A DNA stretch of 64,000 bases from Algoriphagus antarcticus (GTDB lineage: Bacteria > Bacteroidota > Bacteroidia > Cytophagales > Cyclobacteriaceae): assembly GCF_002150685.1 (NCBI RefSeq), contig NZ_MSSW01000046.1:26725-90724 (forward strand). Reading direction: 5' to 3'. Shown here in pieces: positions 54,957-63,990 of this stretch (positions are counted from its first letter, which is position 1; the number at the start of each line of letters is the position of its first letter). The position numbers and the translations under genes are program-made. Under the pieces are notes generated by a model. The model did not search any database and had not been told where the DNA came from. It saw nothing but the letters and a program-made list of their open reading frames with translations.

Positions 54957-55343
54957 TTACTTCAGCTCAATCAAATCCCAAAGATTGCCATACAAATCCT
55001 TGAAGACTGACACCGTTCCGAATGCTTCTTCGGAAGGTTCTCTGATGAATTCTACTCCTTTTGCAGTGTAGTTATGATAATCTCTGAAGAAATTGTCCGT
55101 GTACAAAAAAAGGAAAACTCTTCCTCCAGATTGGAATCCAATTTGATTTCGTTGGAGTTCATCTGCGGCTTTTGCAAGTAATAACTGGCAAGGGGAGCCT
55201 GGAGGGCAAACTCGCACCCAGCGCTTTACATCGCTGAGATGCGTGTCTTCTATCAATTCAAAACCCAATTTTTCGGTATAATATTCAATTGCCTCATCGT
55301 AATCTCTAACTAAAATTGCGATTTGTCCGAGTTGTTGTATCAT
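54957..55343 (-). CDS. VOC-superfamily protein (glyoxalase-like)
   Basis: 128 residues with the two beta-alpha-beta-beta-beta modules of the glyoxalase/bleomycin-resistance fold: IAILVRDYDEAIEYYTEKLGFELIEDT at the N-terminus and VFKDLYGNLWDLIEL at the C-terminus (putative metal Glu). No substrate can be assigned. Leader repeat copy 7 abuts its ATG. Confidence 0.87.
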   Translation of the reverse strand: MIQQLGQIAILVRDYDEAIEYYTEKLGFELIEDTHLSDVKRWVRVCPPGSPCQLLLAKAADELQRNQIGFQSGGRVFLFLYTDNFFRDYHNYTAKGVEFIREPSEEAFGTVSVFKDLYGNLWDLIELK

Positions 55344-55458
55344 CTGCTTATTATTGTTTTTTTATGGTCAGATAGCCTGTCCCGAACTTCATTCGGGAGA
55401 ATCTCGCAGGGAAATAAAACATCCGTCTGTGTGATGTTTTAGTAATGCTCGATTTCAT
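55344..55458 (-). repeat. Leader repeat copy 7 (upstream of VOC gene)
   Basis: On the minus strand: ATGAAATCGAGCATTACTAA, then CTGCGAGATTC, the TCCCGAATGAAGTTCGGGA hairpin, CTGACCATAAAAAAACAATAA, ending at the VOC ATG. It encodes MKSSITKTSHRRMFY... (35 residues) and resembles copy 6 from the hairpin onward. Confidence 0.85.
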
Positions 55459-55508
55459 AATCAAAATAGGCCAAATACTGCCTCAATTGGAAGTAGATAA
55501 GGTTTTTT

Positions 55509-55545
55509 AACCACAGAGCTCACCGAGTTTTTCGCAGAGGACACA
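55509..55545 (+). repeat. Degenerate ACCACAGAG-type repeat
   Basis: AACCACAGAGCTCACCGAG followed by TTTTTCGCAGAGGACACA resembles the common ACCACAGAG/CACAGAG intergenic repeats of many bacteria. It lies in the space between the two VOC genes. Confidence 0.35.
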
Positions 55546-55649
55546 ATATCGTGTTTCAAATTCTCCATAAAAGCAATGAATTATTTTTCATACAAGTGTA
55601 GGTCTATTGATCTCAGGACAACTTCCCATTTCTAGCTATGGAGCTCCGT

Positions 55650-56036
55650 TCATGATTCTATTTCTGCTGAGGATTTGATGTCCTCGACAATGTAAATCGC
55701 ATTGTTATTTAGATCATAAAGTCCAAATTCATGTGTACCCCAAGCTGTATTTCGATGAAGTTTGTCGCATTTCATTACACCTTTAATCACTAAGGATTCA
55801 AAATAGGGATCAATGTTTTTAACAAAAATCCTAACCACTGAACCTCCCAAAAGCGGATCATCTGCAGTATCTGCATGCCATTGTAAGTGTATTTCAATTT
55901 TCTCCAAGCGCATTCCAGCATACTTGGTGTTCCCGAAGGTTTTGACAAAACCAAAGTTTCGGGAATACCAATCCAGATCTCGGGCGATGTTCTGAGATGG
56001 AAGAACTGGTATCGTGCATATAAAATCAGTTTTCAT
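55650..56036 (-). CDS. VOC-superfamily protein (bleomycin-resistance-like)
   Basis: 128 residues. IPVLPSQNIARDLDWYSRNFGFV near the N-terminus and IFVKNIDPYFESLVIKG then WGTHEFGLYDLNNNAIYIVED near the C-terminus show the pseudo-dimer fold of the bleomycin/fosfomycin-resistance group. It may bind a small toxic molecule or be a dioxygenase relative; nothing decides this. Confidence 0.85.
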   Translation of the reverse strand: MKTDFICTIPVLPSQNIARDLDWYSRNFGFVKTFGNTKYAGMRLEKIEIHLQWHADTADDPLLGGSVVRIFVKNIDPYFESLVIKGVMKCDKLHRNTAWGTHEFGLYDLNNNAIYIVEDIKSSAEIES

Positions 56037-56085
56037 AAGAATAAATAAATATGATCCTAACTATCAATTCTTAGCCAAAAGTGGA

Positions 56086-57033
56086 TTATCCTTCTTTTGC
56101 GAGTCCACTTCTCACTTTCTCTAGCTCTATTTTTATCTCTTCGATGCTTTCCCATTCCCGACCTTCTTCACCATGCTCAATTCCCACATATTCATGGAAA
56201 TCATGTGCCAGCACAAGTTTCATCATTTTAGAGTAATCTAAAGGATGTTCATTACCCTTGTCATCCCATACGGTTGGCTTGAGGCTTACTCCTTTTGCTC
56301 TTGGCATCAATTCATCAACGCCAAGATAGGAATCATAAGAAATCGCTTTCCCGTCTTCAGTGGCGATTCTGAAATTCCCAAAATCAGGCAGCGTTCCGGC
56401 TCGTCGATGATCAGTTTTCTGAATCATTTCTGCAAGCCATTTACCATTACTTGAAAATCCGCCGTGATTTTCGATCAAGACATTGATATCAAAATCGTCT
56501 GCAAATTCACAAAGTTCACGTAAGCCAGCACTGGCCAGATCACTTGAGGTTTTATAGTCTTCTTGAGATGTGCTCCACGGGATAGCAGAGTATGCATTTA
56601 CACGGACGGAATGGCAGCCTAAGAACTTAGCGGCTTCCACCCACTTTTTGTGATTCTCCACTGTTTGATTTCGCTCTTCGGGACTTACTGCTCCTAGCAT
56701 TCCTTCACCATCGCACATGATGAGGACGGATCGAACTCCTTCTCCATCAGCTCTGGTTTTCATTTCCTTCAGATAGGTCATGTCCTTGGCTTTGTCTTTG
56801 AAAAACTGATTGACATATTCTACTGCTTCAATCCCAGCTTTTTTGGTGAGAATTGGGAAGTCCAAGTGGTTCATTTTTCCAGAGAAAAGCTGTTTATTCA
56901 GTGACCATTCGGCAAGTGAGATTTTAAAAAGAGGAGCAGCTTTCTTTGCTGAAAAAGCAACTTGTGGCAGTCCTAGACCGATTGCTGCAGTAGCAAGCCC
57001 AGCTGATTTGAGGAAATTTCTTCGGTTATTCAT
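56086..57033 (-). CDS. Exported xylose-isomerase-like TIM-barrel protein
   Basis: 315 residues. Tat-type signal NRRNFLKSAGLATAAIGLGL, then an AP-endonuclease/xylose-isomerase TIM barrel: ISLAEWSLNKQLF, VEYVNQFFKD, SVRVNAYSAIPW, NVLIENHGGFSSNG (metal Glu), LPDFGNFRIA (metal Asp) and VGIEHGEEGREWE (metal Glu). It is probably a sugar epimerase or isomerase working outside the cytoplasm, consistent with the sulfatase-rich neighbourhood. Confidence 0.88.
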   Translation of the reverse strand: MNNRRNFLKSAGLATAAIGLGLPQVAFSAKKAAPLFKISLAEWSLNKQLFSGKMNHLDFPILTKKAGIEAVEYVNQFFKDKAKDMTYLKEMKTRADGEGVRSVLIMCDGEGMLGAVSPEERNQTVENHKKWVEAAKFLGCHSVRVNAYSAIPWSTSQEDYKTSSDLASAGLRELCEFADDFDINVLIENHGGFSSNGKWLAEMIQKTDHRRAGTLPDFGNFRIATEDGKAISYDSYLGVDELMPRAKGVSLKPTVWDDKGNEHPLDYSKMMKLVLAHDFHEYVGIEHGEEGREWESIEEIKIELEKVRSGLAKEG

Positions 57034-57116
57034 ATTGAGATGGGTTAAAGAGTAAAGTGATTTGGATTAATTATTTCTAAATCCTAAGCAGTATATGTGA
57101 TTTAATTTCGCTTGAC

Positions 57117-57224
57117 TTATTTAAGTGAAGTATAGGCTACAGAAGAAACCATGAAAATTGATGCGGCTTCATAAGCTGTGGAGCCAAGAAATTCCCGTCG
57201 GTTCAAATTCTTTATTGGAGTCAT
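57117..57224 (-). pseudogene. Truncated Tat-signal fragment of a lost exported protein
   Basis: A 35-codon ORF reading MTPIKNLNRREFLGSTAYEA... contains a twin-arginine motif (RREFLG) and a hydrophobic core (ASIFMVSSVAY), but stops at once. This is the front end of a Tat-exported oxidoreductase with the body missing. The rest of the 367-bp space 57034-57400 shows nothing coding. Confidence 0.55.
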
Positions 57225-57400
57225 GATTGGGTTCGGGGTATTAGGCTTTTAATTTACCAAAGCTGAACTTGATTCCAAAGAACTTTACCTTCAGAGGTAT
57301 TTACAGCAAATGTTCTATGGCTTTTATTCAGGATGATATACAGAAGGTTTTAACTTTTATGGTAAAAAGGATAACTTGAATTTTTCAAACCCATCTGTTT

Positions 57401-59032
57401 ATGAAGTATTTACTTTCAATTTGCCTTGTTTCACTTCTATTTTTTTCCTGCAAAAAGGATTCAAATTCCTCCGAGGAAATTGCATACCCAGAGCGACCTA
57501 ATATCCTTTGGATCGTAAATGAGGATATGTCACCTGAGCATCTGGGAATATATGGTGGTACTGGTGGCAAAACACCCGTGTTGGATTCTCTAGCGATGGC
57601 CGGTGTTATTTTTACCAATGCATTTTCCACAGCGGGAGTATGTGCGCCAAGTAGGGCTGCCCTGATTACGGGGGCGTATCAAACGTCTATTGGTGCGATG
57701 AATATGAGGACACTTTCCTTTTCAGCAGCAGGTGGGGACAATTATCCGCCTAGTCACAAGTCATATTCTACCGTGATTCCTGAAGGTATGCACGGCTTTC
57801 CTGAATACTTGCGCATGGCTGGCTATTATACCAGCAACAATGTAAAAGAGGATTACCAGTTTGTGGCACCAGGGACGATGTGGGATGAGAGTAGCAATAA
57901 TGCTCATTGGAGAAACCGGAAAGATCCTGAGCAGCCCTTTTTCTCAATTTTCAACTTCACTACCACGCATGAATCTCAAGTATGGGCAAGGGAAAACGAA
58001 GATTTGTTGATAGATCCAGACGATGTGACTGTGCCACCAGTTTATCCGGATGACTCGATTACACGAAGGACCTTGGCTCGATTTATCACTAATGTCATGC
58101 GATTTGATGCGCAGGTGGGTGAACTCCTCCAGCAGCTAAAGGAGGATGGACTGTATGAGAATACGATCATTTTCTATTACTCAGATCATGGGGATGGCAT
58201 GCCTTATTACAAGAGAGAACTGTATGATAGAGGTTTGCGAGTGCCACTTATTATAAAAGCGCCCTTTATCGAAGCTGGGTCAGTGGATGATCAGCTAGTC
58301 AGCTTTGTGGATTTTGGACCAACGGTACTATCTCTCGCAGGAGTGAAAATCCCAAATAATGTGCAGGGGCAGGCATTCATGGGAAATCAGAAAGCTGAAC
58401 CTAGAAAGTACATTTTTGCCGCGCGGGATCGCATGGATTCTGAAGTGGATCGAGTACGGGCGGTTAGCGATGGTCGATACAAATACATTAAGAACTACAT
58501 GCCTGATAAGCCGAACTATCAGAATATACGCTACCGACTTAGCAATCCTCTGATGGTTCATCTGCTGGAATTGCATGAAGAAGGGAAATTGGACGAAAAC
58601 CAAGAGCGATGGTTTGATGAGACCAAGCCAGAAGAAGAGCTTTATGATACCCAGTCAGATCCTTATGAGTTTAACAATCTGGCAGGAAATCCGGACTATG
58701 CGGATAAGCTCACTGAGCTTCGCAAAGCACATGTGAAATGGATAGATGATTTTGGAGATCTGGGAGCAATACCAGAAATGGAAATGGTGGATCAGTGGTG
58801 GAATGGAGCGGATCATGCTCCAACCACTGAGCCAGTGGAAGTGCATTTTGAGGATGGGAAAGTTTCGCTTTCTTCTGCGACAAAAAGTGCTTCAGTCGGC
58901 TTCAAGAAAAGTGCTTTAGACGTTTGGTCTGTTTACCAATTTCCATTTGAAATGAGCGCTGGTGATTCGCTTTATGTGCTTGCACATCGGATAGGCTATG
59001 AGCTTAGCGAGAATGCGATTGTGATTAAGTAG
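57401..59032 (+). CDS. S1 family sulfatase (lipoprotein)
   Basis: 543 residues. Lipoprotein signal (LVSLLFFSC), then the sulfatase domain: NILWIVNEDMSPEHLGIYG (metal Asp and Asn), the formylglycine motif CAPSRAALITG (Cys81), YYSDHGDGMPYYKRELYDRGLRVPLIIK. The C-terminal 120 residues are the small sulfatase subdomain. The Cys is intact, so it needs the anaerobic or FGE-type maturase, which is not in this window. A glycan-desulfating role is inferred. Confidence 0.92.
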   Translation: MKYLLSICLVSLLFFSCKKDSNSSEEIAYPERPNILWIVNEDMSPEHLGIYGGTGGKTPVLDSLAMAGVIFTNAFSTAGVCAPSRAALITGAYQTSIGAMNMRTLSFSAAGGDNYPPSHKSYSTVIPEGMHGFPEYLRMAGYYTSNNVKEDYQFVAPGTMWDESSNNAHWRNRKDPEQPFFSIFNFTTTHESQVWARENEDLLIDPDDVTVPPVYPDDSITRRTLARFITNVMRFDAQVGELLQQLKEDGLYENTIIFYYSDHGDGMPYYKRELYDRGLRVPLIIKAPFIEAGSVDDQLVSFVDFGPTVLSLAGVKIPNNVQGQAFMGNQKAEPRKYIFAARDRMDSEVDRVRAVSDGRYKYIKNYMPDKPNYQNIRYRLSNPLMVHLLELHEEGKLDENQERWFDETKPEEELYDTQSDPYEFNNLAGNPDYADKLTELRKAHVKWIDDFGDLGAIPEMEMVDQWWNGADHAPTTEPVEVHFEDGKVSLSSATKSASVGFKKSALDVWSVYQFPFEMSAGDSLYVLAHRIGYELSENAIVIK

Positions 59033-59045
59033 TGGCTACTCGAAT

Positions 59046-59110
59046 CTGAACCGCTCGGAATTTGCAATGCTGCTACTCGGGATTTGTAATCCCGAATACT
59101 TATCACAGAA
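59046..59110 (+). repeat. Palindromic intergenic repeat between sulfatase genes
   Basis: CGCTCGGAATTTGCAATGC is followed by CTACTCGGGATTTGTAATCCCGAATACT, in which TCGGGATT and AATCCCGA form a perfect stem around TGT. The pair looks like two units of one palindromic family, in the 164-bp space between converging sulfatase genes. Confidence 0.6.
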
Positions 59111-59196
59111 TTTTCAATCCATTTTAAAAATATAGAGTTGCAAACCCATTGATAAAGTTTCGAAGTTGCAAGCTTAGAGCAGGTGTCAGCTATAGG

Positions 59197-60708
59197 TCAT
59201 GGATTTATGTCTAGGCATGGTATTCCTTCTTTTGCATATTTCCCAAACGGCGGTTTAATCCTATACTCTTCTATTCTTTGTTTGAAGTCATAGTCTTTGA
59301 ATTGATAATCAGGAGTGTAGCGGACTTCATCCCAATACAAAGAACGAGGTTCACTAGCCCTCAAGTCGCCGGTTTCTTTCATCCAGCTTTGCAATTTTTC
59401 CCTCATTCTGGTTTTCACAGTTGCGAAGGCTTTATCCTCAGCCAAATTATTCAATTGATAGGGATCTGAAATGACATCATAGAGTTCAACTTCGGGTCTT
59501 TTGTCAAATGCCAGTTTGAAAAAATCAGGTGATCCAGCGTTGGGTTTTCCTTCCATACTCATGATCAAATACTTGGTGATGGAATTGTCTACATCTCCAT
59601 ATTGTCCCACAGATTGATGAACGCTTGGATCTCCGGCTGGATTTCGCTCCGGCATAGGATTCCAGATATATAGGTATTCATGATCTCTGACGGCTCGCAT
59701 AGGATAGGAGAGGTCGCCCTTTCGCACATTTGCGTGTCGTTCTCTTTCCAGATAGACCTGTTCCCGATCCTGCTTTTCTCCTGCCAGAAGCGGCCAGAGT
59801 GATTGTCCGCTCATAGTCGGTGCGCTTAATCCAGCGGCTTCCACAAAGCTCGGTGCAAAGTCCACAAAATTCACAAAGTCATCAATCACAGTTCCTGGAT
59901 TGACTTTCTCCGGCCATCTAATCACAAGTGGCATCCGAGTTCCATAATCATACAAATTAGCTTTTGATCGGGGGAAAGGCATGCCGTTATCGCTGGTCAT
60001 CACAATGATTGTATTGTCCAGTTCGCCAAGTTCTTCCAGCATTTTGATCAGTTGCCCGCACTCTCTATCAAAGCGCTCTACCTCAAAGTAGTAATCTAGT
60101 ATGTCATTTCTTACGCAGTCCACATCTGGGAAAAAACCTGGAACTTGCACCTCATCCAAAGCCATTCCCGTCTGGATTCCAGAATTAGTTGCGTATTCAC
60201 GATGTGGGTCAGTGCTCCCAAACCAAAATGTGAAGGGCTGATCATTGCTTCTTTCAGTTAAAAAGGATTTAAAATCTTCATAAGGTTGTCCTGCCGGGTT
60301 GTGATCTAATCCACTGACTTGAAAATCTCCAGGTCCCCAGCCTTTTCGCGTGGATCCGTTGAAGTATCCAGCCTTTTCCAATATGGAAACATAGCTAGGA
60401 TATTGTGCTGGAAATTCCGACCAAAGATTTCCGCCGTCTTCGTTTTGGTGCGGATATCTACCCAATAGTATTGCAGCTCGGGACGGAGAACAGGATGGGG
60501 AAGCTGTATATGCATTCGTAAACAAGGCTCCTTCAGCCGCTAATCTATCAAAAGTGGGTGTGCGAACTACTGGATCTCCATAAACTCCGGCATGTGGATA
60601 GGACCAGTCATCTGCGATGAGAAAGAGAATATTGGGCTGTTTGCTTTGGGCAATTCCCTGAAAAGCGGAAATATAAAATACAGAAAGTAGGAGAAGTAGA
60701 TTTTTCAT
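59197..60708 (-). CDS. S1 family sulfatase (secreted)
   Basis: 503 residues with a Sec signal (LLLLLSVFYISAFQGIAQ). NILFLIADDWSYPHAGVYGD binds Ca2+, the maturation motif is CSPSRAAILLG (Cys73), and TSDNGMPFPRSKANLYDYGTRMPLVIRW holds the catalytic second half. Lacks the lipobox of the first sulfatase, so it is periplasmic or secreted. The pair suggests use of a sulfated polysaccharide, e.g. from algae or proteoglycan; the substrate is unknown. Confidence 0.92.
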   Translation of the reverse strand: MKNLLLLLSVFYISAFQGIAQSKQPNILFLIADDWSYPHAGVYGDPVVRTPTFDRLAAEGALFTNAYTASPSCSPSRAAILLGRYPHQNEDGGNLWSEFPAQYPSYVSILEKAGYFNGSTRKGWGPGDFQVSGLDHNPAGQPYEDFKSFLTERSNDQPFTFWFGSTDPHREYATNSGIQTGMALDEVQVPGFFPDVDCVRNDILDYYFEVERFDRECGQLIKMLEELGELDNTIIVMTSDNGMPFPRSKANLYDYGTRMPLVIRWPEKVNPGTVIDDFVNFVDFAPSFVEAAGLSAPTMSGQSLWPLLAGEKQDREQVYLERERHANVRKGDLSYPMRAVRDHEYLYIWNPMPERNPAGDPSVHQSVGQYGDVDNSITKYLIMSMEGKPNAGSPDFFKLAFDKRPEVELYDVISDPYQLNNLAEDKAFATVKTRMREKLQSWMKETGDLRASEPRSLYWDEVRYTPDYQFKDYDFKQRIEEYRIKPPFGKYAKEGIPCLDINP

Positions 60709-60762
60709 GGGCTCAGGGTAAATTGGAATTTAAGGGCTTTGAAAGTTTAATCCAATATTTAC

Positions 60763-61020
60763 TTGAGAGTGATTTCTCAAGAAAAGAAGTTAGGGAAAGT
60801 TAAATACGGACTTGGACTCAGCCGGATGAAAACTCCATTTGGCTTTGCCTGCAATTACAGCGGAGATGCGATTATTTATTTTGCAACTACATCCTATTTC
60901 CCTGAAAAAAATATGGCGACCAGTTGGGCGACAGATGGTAATTACGGAAAGTTGGATGATGTTTCACAATCCAAAGAAGCTTTTCAGCAGGTTTTTGAAA
61001 AGGTATTTGGGAAGTTTTAG
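60763..61020 (+). pseudogene. C-terminal fragment of a beta-lactamase-like serine hydrolase
   Basis: An 85-codon frame without a credible start (TTG) reads YGLGLSRMKTPFGFACNYSG...YFPEKNMATSWATDGNYG, similar to the C-terminal end of class-C beta-lactamase-related hydrolases (GYGLGW...HSGG...Y.P). The catalytic SxxK and YxN parts are missing. It looks like the surviving 3' end of a deleted gene. Confidence 0.5.
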
Positions 61021-61146
61021 GATGGAATTGAATAATACTTCCCCGGGAAAATCAGCTGCATCTAGAATCGAAATTTCATAATCAAGATAGAATGGAAAAG
61101 AGTGATCTAAATACCAGTGAAAAAAAGATCTTAATCTAAAACAGGT

Positions 61147-61941
61147 TTAATCAAGCAGTAACGCATCAAGGGTTTTTGTCCCTCCTCTTAAAATGTTTAA
61201 ATCAATATTTTCATAAATCCCATTCACTCTACCTTTCTCCGAAAATTGCCAAATAACCCAGTAGTCACTTTTTGGTTCTCTTACAGGATTATAATTAGCA
61301 ATCCATAATGGATAATCTTCAAAACCATGACCCACCAGCACATCTTTATTAAAAGAATCTCCAGTATAAATAATGGGTTTTACACCATAATGAGCTTCAA
61401 CTAAATTTAACCAGTTTTGAATCCCATCTCTAAGTCGATCTTGGGATTGAATGGTAGAATGTCTCTCAATATCAAGAATTGGGCGAAAGTCGCCAGGCCT
61501 TAATCTAACATTATCAATAAAATTCTCAGCTTGTTTGGTGCTGTTTTGATTTGGGCGATAATAATGATATGCTCCCCTGCTAATGTCCACGGTGTCCAGT
61601 GCTTTCCAATATTCCTTGAAAAGTTCGTCTTGGTTATCACCCATTGTTGCTCTGAAAATAAAAAATTCCACAGGTCGATTTTTAATTTTTAGCTCCAGCT
61701 TATTCCAATTGATTTTACCTTGATAATGAGATATGTCTATTCCTAACACACCCTCCGGTTGAGTTCTGAAAACGTAATCAAATTTCAATGCTTCCTGGTC
61801 TGAAATTGACTTATTGGCGTAATCGGGTCTACCATGAAGCCGTTGCCATGTGGTGTAAATAATAAATCCCGCCCCTGCAGTCAGAAGTACCAAAAGAACA
61901 ATTAAACCAAAAGGAGTAGATCTTGACTTTTTTTTAGCCAT
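61147..61941 (-). CDS. GH25 muramidase (lysozyme)
   Basis: 264 residues: a single N-terminal membrane anchor (FGLIVLLVLLTAGAGFIIYTTW) and a GH25 barrel. Catalytic acids lie in GIDISHYQGKINW (Asp69) and PILDIE (Asp-x-Glu near residue 155); IIYTGDSFNKDVL, PLWIANYN and IWQFSEKGRVNG IYENIDLN complete the family pattern. It cleaves peptidoglycan from the outer face of the inner membrane, for cell-wall turnover. Confidence 0.92.
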   Translation of the reverse strand: MAKKKSRSTPFGLIVLLVLLTAGAGFIIYTTWQRLHGRPDYANKSISDQEALKFDYVFRTQPEGVLGIDISHYQGKINWNKLELKIKNRPVEFFIFRATMGDNQDELFKEYWKALDTVDISRGAYHYYRPNQNSTKQAENFIDNVRLRPGDFRPILDIERHSTIQSQDRLRDGIQNWLNLVEAHYGVKPIIYTGDSFNKDVLVGHGFEDYPLWIANYNPVREPKSDYWVIWQFSEKGRVNGIYENIDLNILRGGTKTLDALLLD

Positions 61942-62244
61942 CTATTGTTGACATTATCATAAAGAGGAGCGAAGCTACTATTTTACCTTGTCAAACGATA
62001 AAGAAATAAGGTGCTTCTCTTAATCAGTTCTGGGTATTCTTTCATTTTGATCGTCTCTCTTGGGGCATAATCCCCTCGGCTTGAATCCCCTAAAACATCC
62101 AGACATTCCACCTAAACAGCAGCAAAGGAAATATTTCCAGCTTGAAGTAAAATTAGCTGCTCAGATCCCGTTTGCTATGTTGATGCAATTTCTAGAACTA
62201 TCTTTGGCCTTTTAAGCCGGTTTTATGTGCTTTTGTTTTGATCC
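61942..62244. other. Gene-free 303-bp interval
   Basis: No reading frame looks coding on either strand. A small hairpin, GGGG-CATAAT-CCCC (62062-62075), is the only structure I noticed. Confidence 0.6.
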
Positions 62245-63042
62245 TTATTTCTTTGCCAAGGGTCTCAGTTCCACTTTTCTGAAAAATATCTCTGCGCCTT
62301 CCGATTGAATTTGAATACGACCTTTACTTGGTTTCACATTGGAAGCATGATTTACCAAAATTCCATTTAGGTAAATTGTGATCTCATCTCCCTCAACTAT
62401 ACATTCCACTTTATTCCACTCACCCACTGGCTTCTCCACGTCCTGCGGACCACGGAAGTCAATCACATCTTTCCAGTTTGGATCACGTCCATACCAATTG
62501 ATTCGGCCACCATTTATAGTTGCTAGTTCCCCGTCGGGTTGAAAAATATAAGAATTGCCCTGCTTTTCCGGAGCCACCAGACTCGTAATGCTGAAATCTT
62601 TACTTCCATCTCCTACCACAATAAAATCGCCTGTTCCGCCTTCTATCAGTTGGCATTCGATGGAGTGCATCCAGATTCCATCTGACGCTCCATCCTCCCC
62701 CACTGAATGCAAGAGAATTCCAGAATCCCGGGCATTTTCCAATCTGGGAGCAAAGGTTTTTCCACCCCATTTGAATTCAACAAGGAGCCGATAATTCTCA
62801 AATTCCTCATTGGAAGTGATCCCTCCCCACTCCTCACCAGATATCCGGATCAGTCCATTCTGGACAGAGAAGACATTTTTCGGATCAATGTTACGTCCCC
62901 GGTTTTGCACAAAAGTGTACCAGCCATCGAGGTTTTTACCATTAAATAGGGCGACTTTATTTTTGATGTCTGATTTTAATTGGCTTTGGGAAAAGCCTGC
63001 TGAAGTCACAATCAGCAAAAGCGATAATAGGATTACTTTTTT
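62245..63042 (-). CDS. DUF1080 (3-keto-disaccharide hydrolase-like) protein
   Basis: From a TTG at 63042 the protein opens with a good signal peptide (KKVILLSLLLIVTSAGFSQS) and has 265 residues. The DUF1080 domain is seen in LFNGKNLDGWYTFVQNRG, GGITSNEEFENYRLLVEFKWGGK, and DSGILLHSVGEDG, then CQLIEGGTGDFIVVG and RIQIQSEGAEIFFRKVELRPL. The family includes laminarinase-like lectin folds and 3-keto-glycoside hydrolases. Another TTG at 63075, directly after the PIG-L stop, would add 11 residues. It probably shares a transcript with the PIG-L gene. Confidence 0.88.
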   Translation of the reverse strand, partial: KKVILLSLLLIVTSAGFSQSQLKSDIKNKVALFNGKNLDGWYTFVQNRGRNIDPKNVFSVQNGLIRISGEEWGGITSNEEFENYRLLVEFKWGGKTFAPRLENARDSGILLHSVGEDGASDGIWMHSIECQLIEGGTGDFIVVGDGSKDFSITSLVAPEKQGNSYIFQPDGELATINGGRINWYGRDPNWKDVIDFRGPQDVEKPVGEWNKVECIVEGDEITIYLNGILVNHASNVKPSKGRIQIQSEGAEIFFRKVELRPLAKK

Positions 63043-63075
63043 CAATGGGTTTTTGGGTTTGAAAGCAAAGGTCAA

Positions 63076-63837
63076 TTACAGGATTGAGGAGGGAGAGTTT
63101 TTGCCATTCATTTTTACAAAAGCTTCGGCAGCCGGCACACCGGCTTCCATCCCCCGAAACTTCTCCATCGCCTCATGTCCGCAGGCATAGATTCCGACAG
63201 GATCCTGACTTACATGACAGAATAAAGCCTTTCGTTTGGTTTCCTGTTCATTCGAAATATCCACATAATCTGTGGGATGAAATGTCATCGTTTGCTCACC
63301 AGCACAGACTTCGTAAAAGTAAATCTGGAATTTTTTCTTTGTTCTCAATCCGGCCTGCATGGTCAGCATACTTGCAGCCTGATGATCTATATGAGAATCA
63401 ATGGGCCACTGCGTGAAAACCAAATCAGGTTTTTCGTTTTCCATGAACTCAGTCATCTTGGTGATCCACTCATTATTAACCACCGTGTTGCCATCAACCT
63501 GTCCGAGAAAGGCATGCTGTACGTTCAGAATCACACAAGCCGCTTCGGCTTCTTTGGTTCGAATATTTGCAGCCTCATTGGCTGATTTTCCTTCGATTCC
63601 ACCTTCTCCACGAGTCAGATACAAGATTTTCACGTCATGGCCTTTTGCACTAAACTTTGCAAGTGTGCCTCCACATCCGCTTTCCGGATCATCTGGGTGG
63701 CCACCGACACAAATCACTTTTAGTTTGGTGCTCGGATCCACTGAATTTGTTTGAGCAAGAGCTGATAGCGGCAAAGTAGCCAGGCTAATTAGTGATGCTT
63801 TTTTGAAGAATTGTCTTCGCGTAGTTTTTTGATTCAT
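63076..63837 (-). CDS. PIG-L family deacetylase (exported)
   Basis: 253 residues with a Tat-type signal (TTRRQFFKKASLISLATL). The PIG-L signature GGHPDDPESGCGGTLAKF (His-Pro-Asp-Asp zinc site) is near residue 45 and TQWPIDSHIDHQAAS contributes His-x-x-His. These zinc enzymes deacetylate N-acetylglucosamine derivatives. With the DUF1080 hydrolase and sulfatases it fits breakdown of amino-sugar-containing glycans. The gene starts the pair. Confidence 0.9.
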   Translation of the reverse strand: MNQKTTRRQFFKKASLISLATLPLSALAQTNSVDPSTKLKVICVGGHPDDPESGCGGTLAKFSAKGHDVKILYLTRGEGGIEGKSANEAANIRTKEAEAACVILNVQHAFLGQVDGNTVVNNEWITKMTEFMENEKPDLVFTQWPIDSHIDHQAASMLTMQAGLRTKKKFQIYFYEVCAGEQTMTFHPTDYVDISNEQETKRKALFCHVSQDPVGIYACGHEAMEKFRGMEAGVPAAEAFVKMNGKNSPSSIL

Positions 63838-63858
63838 AGTTTCTATTCAAGTTAGGGC

Positions 63859-63990
63859 TAGCGCGCGCTTCGGCTAACGCGCGTGTCATCACCAGCTAGC
63901 GCGCGCGTGTCGCGCGTGCTTCGGCCGCTAACGCGCGAGTGTCGCGCGTGCTTCGGCCGCTAACGCGCGCGTGTCGCGCGTGCTTCGGCC
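63859..63990 (+). repeat. GC-rich 32-bp tandem repeat
   Basis: Three head-to-tail 32-bp units (63895-63926, 63927-63958, 63959-63990), each from GCTA(A/G)CGCGCG to GTGCTTCGGCC, follow a degenerate partial unit (63859-63887). The units differ at one or two positions. The GC content and alternating CG tracts stand out from the AT-rich surroundings. The repeat may continue past the window edge. Confidence 0.92.

Noticed and set aside
62062..62075. Small hairpin as a terminator after the GH25 region
   Set aside because: Four-base stem and no T-tract; too weak to call.
63859..63990. Possible CRISPR array from the 32-bp periodicity
   Set aside because: Units abut with no unique spacers, and no cas genes are nearby; it is a tandem repeat.
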